Origin: Deltaproteobacteria bacterium
Lineage (GTDB): Bacteria; Desulfobacterota; Desulfarculia; Adiutricales; Adiutricaceae
DNA length: 7,663 nt
Reading direction: 5' to 3'
Assembly: GCA_031288745.1 (NCBI GenBank)
Contig: JAITQT010000491.1
Span: 1-7,663, forward strand
The position numbers were made by a program, and so were the translations under genes. Under the pieces are notes generated by a model. It was not told where the DNA came from. It saw only the letters and a program-made list of their open reading frames with translations, and ran no database searches. Positions 6,632 to 7,663 of this stretch are shown one piece after another. How positions within the stretch are numbered: position 1 is the stretch's first letter; each line of letters begins with the position of its first letter.

Positions 6632-6819
6632 AAAATAGACCTTAATTTTCACCAAAAAAAGTTTACCGCAAATCGGCCAAAAAATAAATCAAGAATAATT
6701 TACGCGCTAGGTGGCCAAACTTCACTAAAATGCGACAAACATAGAAAACCCCCGGTTGCGGAACGCTGGTAGAGGCGCAACGGAGGTAAAAAACAAAATT
6801 ACTGTCTAATGTTATTATT
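6632..6819 (-). other. purA leader and probable promoter region
   Basis: About 190 bp between element copy 2 and the purA start. It is AT-rich near purA (TAAATTATTC, TTTATTTTTTGG) and must contain the purA promoter unless transcription comes from beyond the element. I see no strong -35/-10 pair and no GG-N10-GC sigma-54 promoter. A loose TTTGGC-N16-TATTCT (minus strand, roughly 6709-6682) is the best but weak candidate. A hairpin, GTTGCG (6755-6760) with CGCAAC (6776-6781), echoes the GTTGCGG blocks of the element. No known purine riboswitch or PurR-type box was recognised. Confidence 0.4.
6813..6819. repeat. Probable target-site duplication of element copy 2 (left; partner 7078-7084)
   Basis: TATTATT at 6813-6819 and the identical TATTATT at 7078-7084 directly flank the 258-bp element. 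One more base would be needed for an 8-bp duplication, and that base differs. The sequence is low-complexity AT, so chance is possible, but the exact abutment on both element ends supports a slightly decayed duplication. Confidence 0.5.
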
Positions 6820-7077
6820 GTGTCCGTTCACAAAAGTGAACGTTGCGGTGCCAAGCCTATTGAAAGGAACGACACGTACCGCAACAATGTAGCCCCCTAT
6901 AGGAGCTTAGTAATTTTAACATCAATCCAAGTTAAAATATATGGTTGGTGCACCGACCTTAGTAGAAACCTCAAAAGAACTAATGTTAAGATCTTAAGGC
7001 GTATGCTAAAATTTAATTACAACTCAAAAGTCGCTACCAGCCGCAACGTGGGAAAAAAAGACTTGGTGAACGGTTAA
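6820..7077 (+). mobile_element. MITE-like element, copy 2 (258 bp, non-autonomous)
   Basis: This is the second copy of the element at 1719-2003, in opposite orientation. It begins GTGTCCGTTCAC and ends GTGAACGGTTAA. The first 8 bp of core, CCGTTCAC, recur inverted at the far end, and ACGTTGCGG-type blocks lie inside both ends. Internal palindromes include CGTTCAC-AAAA-GTGAACG (6825-6842), GTTGCGGT/ACCGCAAC (6842-6849 with 6878-6885), TTTTAAC/GTTAAAA (6914-6920 with 6931-6937), GGTTGGTGCACCGACC around 6943-6958, and TTAAGATCTTAA near 6986-6997. An open frame of 85 codons happens to run end to end, but it is broken in copy 1 and shows no third-position bias, so I do not call it a gene. The element separates the cca-like gene's 3' side from the purA leader. 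No transposase is present. Confidence 0.8.
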
Positions 7078-7228
7078 TATTATTAAAAAAAACAATTTTT
7101 TTTGGCGCTATCCTATATAAGAGGCCAATAACCCTTTGGCCTACAAAAAGCTAAGCCAAAAACATAAAACCATATCGTTTTAAATCCTTAAATTTTATTT
7201 TAAATTTAGCCAAATTACCAGAGTTGAT
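7078..7228. other. AT-rich spacer with stem-loops after the cca-like gene
   Basis: About 150 bp, very AT-rich and without a gene. It holds A8-CAA-T8 (7085-7103), the GC-containing hairpin at 7122-7142, and TAAATTT/AAATTTA with a 6-nt loop (7189-7208). These could together form the transcript end of the cca-like gene. Confidence 0.5.
7122..7142 (-). terminator. Possible terminator downstream of the cca-like gene
   Basis: AGGCCA (7122-7127) pairs with TGGCCT (7137-7142) across a 9-nt loop. In the minus direction it is followed by CTTATATA, a poor but T/A-rich tract. It is about 87 bp past the stop codon of the cca-like gene, a plausible place for termination. Confidence 0.35.
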
Positions 7229-7663
7229 TTAAGGCCCACTAGAGGCAAGATCAACACCAGCCAACGAGGGGCTTTCCTGAAATCTGGTTTCCAAAGAGAG
7301 AGGGTCGCCTAAAACCTCGGCCGCTAGTTCCAGACCTTCCTGAACAGTTGAGATTCGTCCGAGATCGTAGGCTGATTTAACTATCTTTAAAAGCCTACCC
7401 ACAGTAGGGCCACCGGAGAGGCCCAAAGCAGCCATTAGATCGCGGGCTTGGAGAGGGATTCTGAGAGGACCCTTTTGTCCGCCAGCGATTTCCAAAAATT
7501 CTTCCAAAGAGTAGGGATAGCGCTCGGGACAAGGGCTACGGCCTTCCCAATCGGCCTTGGCGAAGGCCCAAAACTGGGCCAAATCGCAATGAGGGGCTAA
7601 TAATCTAGCTAAAACCCTGAGATTAATAGCGTCTGGTACGCGAAAAGATAAATCCATGTGGCG
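7229..7663 (-). CDS. cca: CCA-adding tRNA nucleotidyltransferase, C-terminal part (cut by window edge)
   Basis: At least 144 codons, open through the right edge of the window, so the ATG at 7657 is probably internal and the catalytic nucleotidyltransferase head lies outside. The visible part matches the C-terminal region of class II CCA-adding / poly(A) polymerase-type enzymes. A helical segment with WAFAKADWEGR corresponds to the FxxxxRADxxGR pattern. It is followed by the signature stretch IPLQARDLMAALGLSGGPTVGRLL, equivalent to the family's P-x-x-x-G-R-D-L-x-x-x-G-x-x-P-G-P-x-x-G-x-x-L, and then a helix with ISTVQEGLELA. Such enzymes add or repair the 3' CCA of tRNAs in the cytosol. The QARDL and SGGP variants (for GRDL and PGP) are mild departures. 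The call rests on this C-terminal motif only, and CCA-adding versus poly(A) polymerase activity cannot be separated here. Confidence 0.7.
   Translation of the reverse strand, partial: RHMDLSFRVPDAINLRVLARLLAPHCDLAQFWAFAKADWEGRSPCPERYPYSLEEFLEIAGGQKGPLRIPLQARDLMAALGLSGGPTVGRLLKIVKSAYDLGRISTVQEGLELAAEVLGDPLSLETRFQESPSLAGVDLASSGP

Noticed and set aside
6623..6655. Longer purA start adding 11 residues
   Set aside because: The added residues are not part of the PurA family's N-terminus, and a good GGAG site lies inside them, 5 nt before the ATG at 6622.
6750..6800. tRNA-like fragment (GGTAGAG..) in the purA leader
   Set aside because: No acceptor stem, anticodon arm or T-arm can be drawn around it; only a single 6-bp stem exists.
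6840..6856. TGGCAC (minus strand) in element copy 2 as a sigma-54 -24 box
   Set aside because: The required TTGC/GC at the -12 position with correct spacing is absent; the match is only half a promoter.
6820..7077. 85-codon open frame from GTG at the first base of element copy 2 to TAA at its last base
   Set aside because: In copy 1 the same frame is broken by a one-base deletion and lacks the start. Differences between copies fall at all codon positions without third-position excess, there is no ribosome site, and the product resembles nothing known.
1711..7084. A composite transposon carrying purA-kinase-regulator between two elements
   Set aside because: Each copy has its own flanking duplication (TATTAAGC for copy 1, TATTATT for copy 2), and the outermost flanks do not match each other. 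The copies therefore inserted separately around resident genes.

Overview
The window looks like a piece of a moderately AT-leaning bacterial chromosome. All recognisable genes lie on the minus strand and therefore read right to left. A sigma-54-dependent (NtrC-type) two-component pair, a bacterial PurA and a CCA-adding enzyme fit a Gram-negative of the deltaproteobacterial/Desulfobacterota kind. This is an inference from gene style, not a phylogenetic result. The loose intergenic regions, a PD-(D/E)XK gene remnant and small mobile elements would suit a genome under relaxed selection, such as a host-associated lineage.

Read in the direction of transcription, the window holds: (1) the 3' part of a tRNA nucleotidyltransferase (cca-like) gene, cut by the window edge; (2) an AT-rich spacer with stem-loops; (3) a 258-bp palindrome-rich mobile element (copy 2); (4) a leader of about 200 bp; (5) purA; (6) a soluble GAF-PAS histidine kinase; (7) an NtrC-family response regulator that starts on TTG inside the kinase stop codon; (8) a 285-bp second copy of the same element (copy 1) in the opposite orientation; (9) a multi-membrane-span protein that looks like an M48/Ste24-type peptidase without its HExxH motif; (10) a spacer and the broken end of a PD-(D/E)XK nuclease-family gene at the left edge.

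The most informative structure is the element pair. It has about 12-bp terminal inverted repeats (GTGTCCGTTCAC and its imperfect partner GTAACCGTTCAC), carries no transposase, and is built from short palindromes. This makes it a MITE-like element. Copy 1 is bracketed by a perfect 8-bp duplication (TATTAAGC), and that duplication contains the stop codon of the response-regulator gene. Removing the element in silico leaves only 32 nt between the regulator stop and the ATG of the membrane gene. The ancestral layout was therefore very probably purA - kinase - regulator - membrane protein as one co-directional block, and the element has since split it without damaging either reading frame.

Functionally, PurA makes adenylosuccinate from IMP. 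The kinase is predicted to sense a cytoplasmic signal and phosphorylate the regulator, which would activate sigma-54 promoters elsewhere; no convincing -24/-12 promoter was seen here. No CRISPR array, tRNA, rRNA or phage module is visible. The candidate undescribed item is the MITE family itself, with its conserved internal hairpins.
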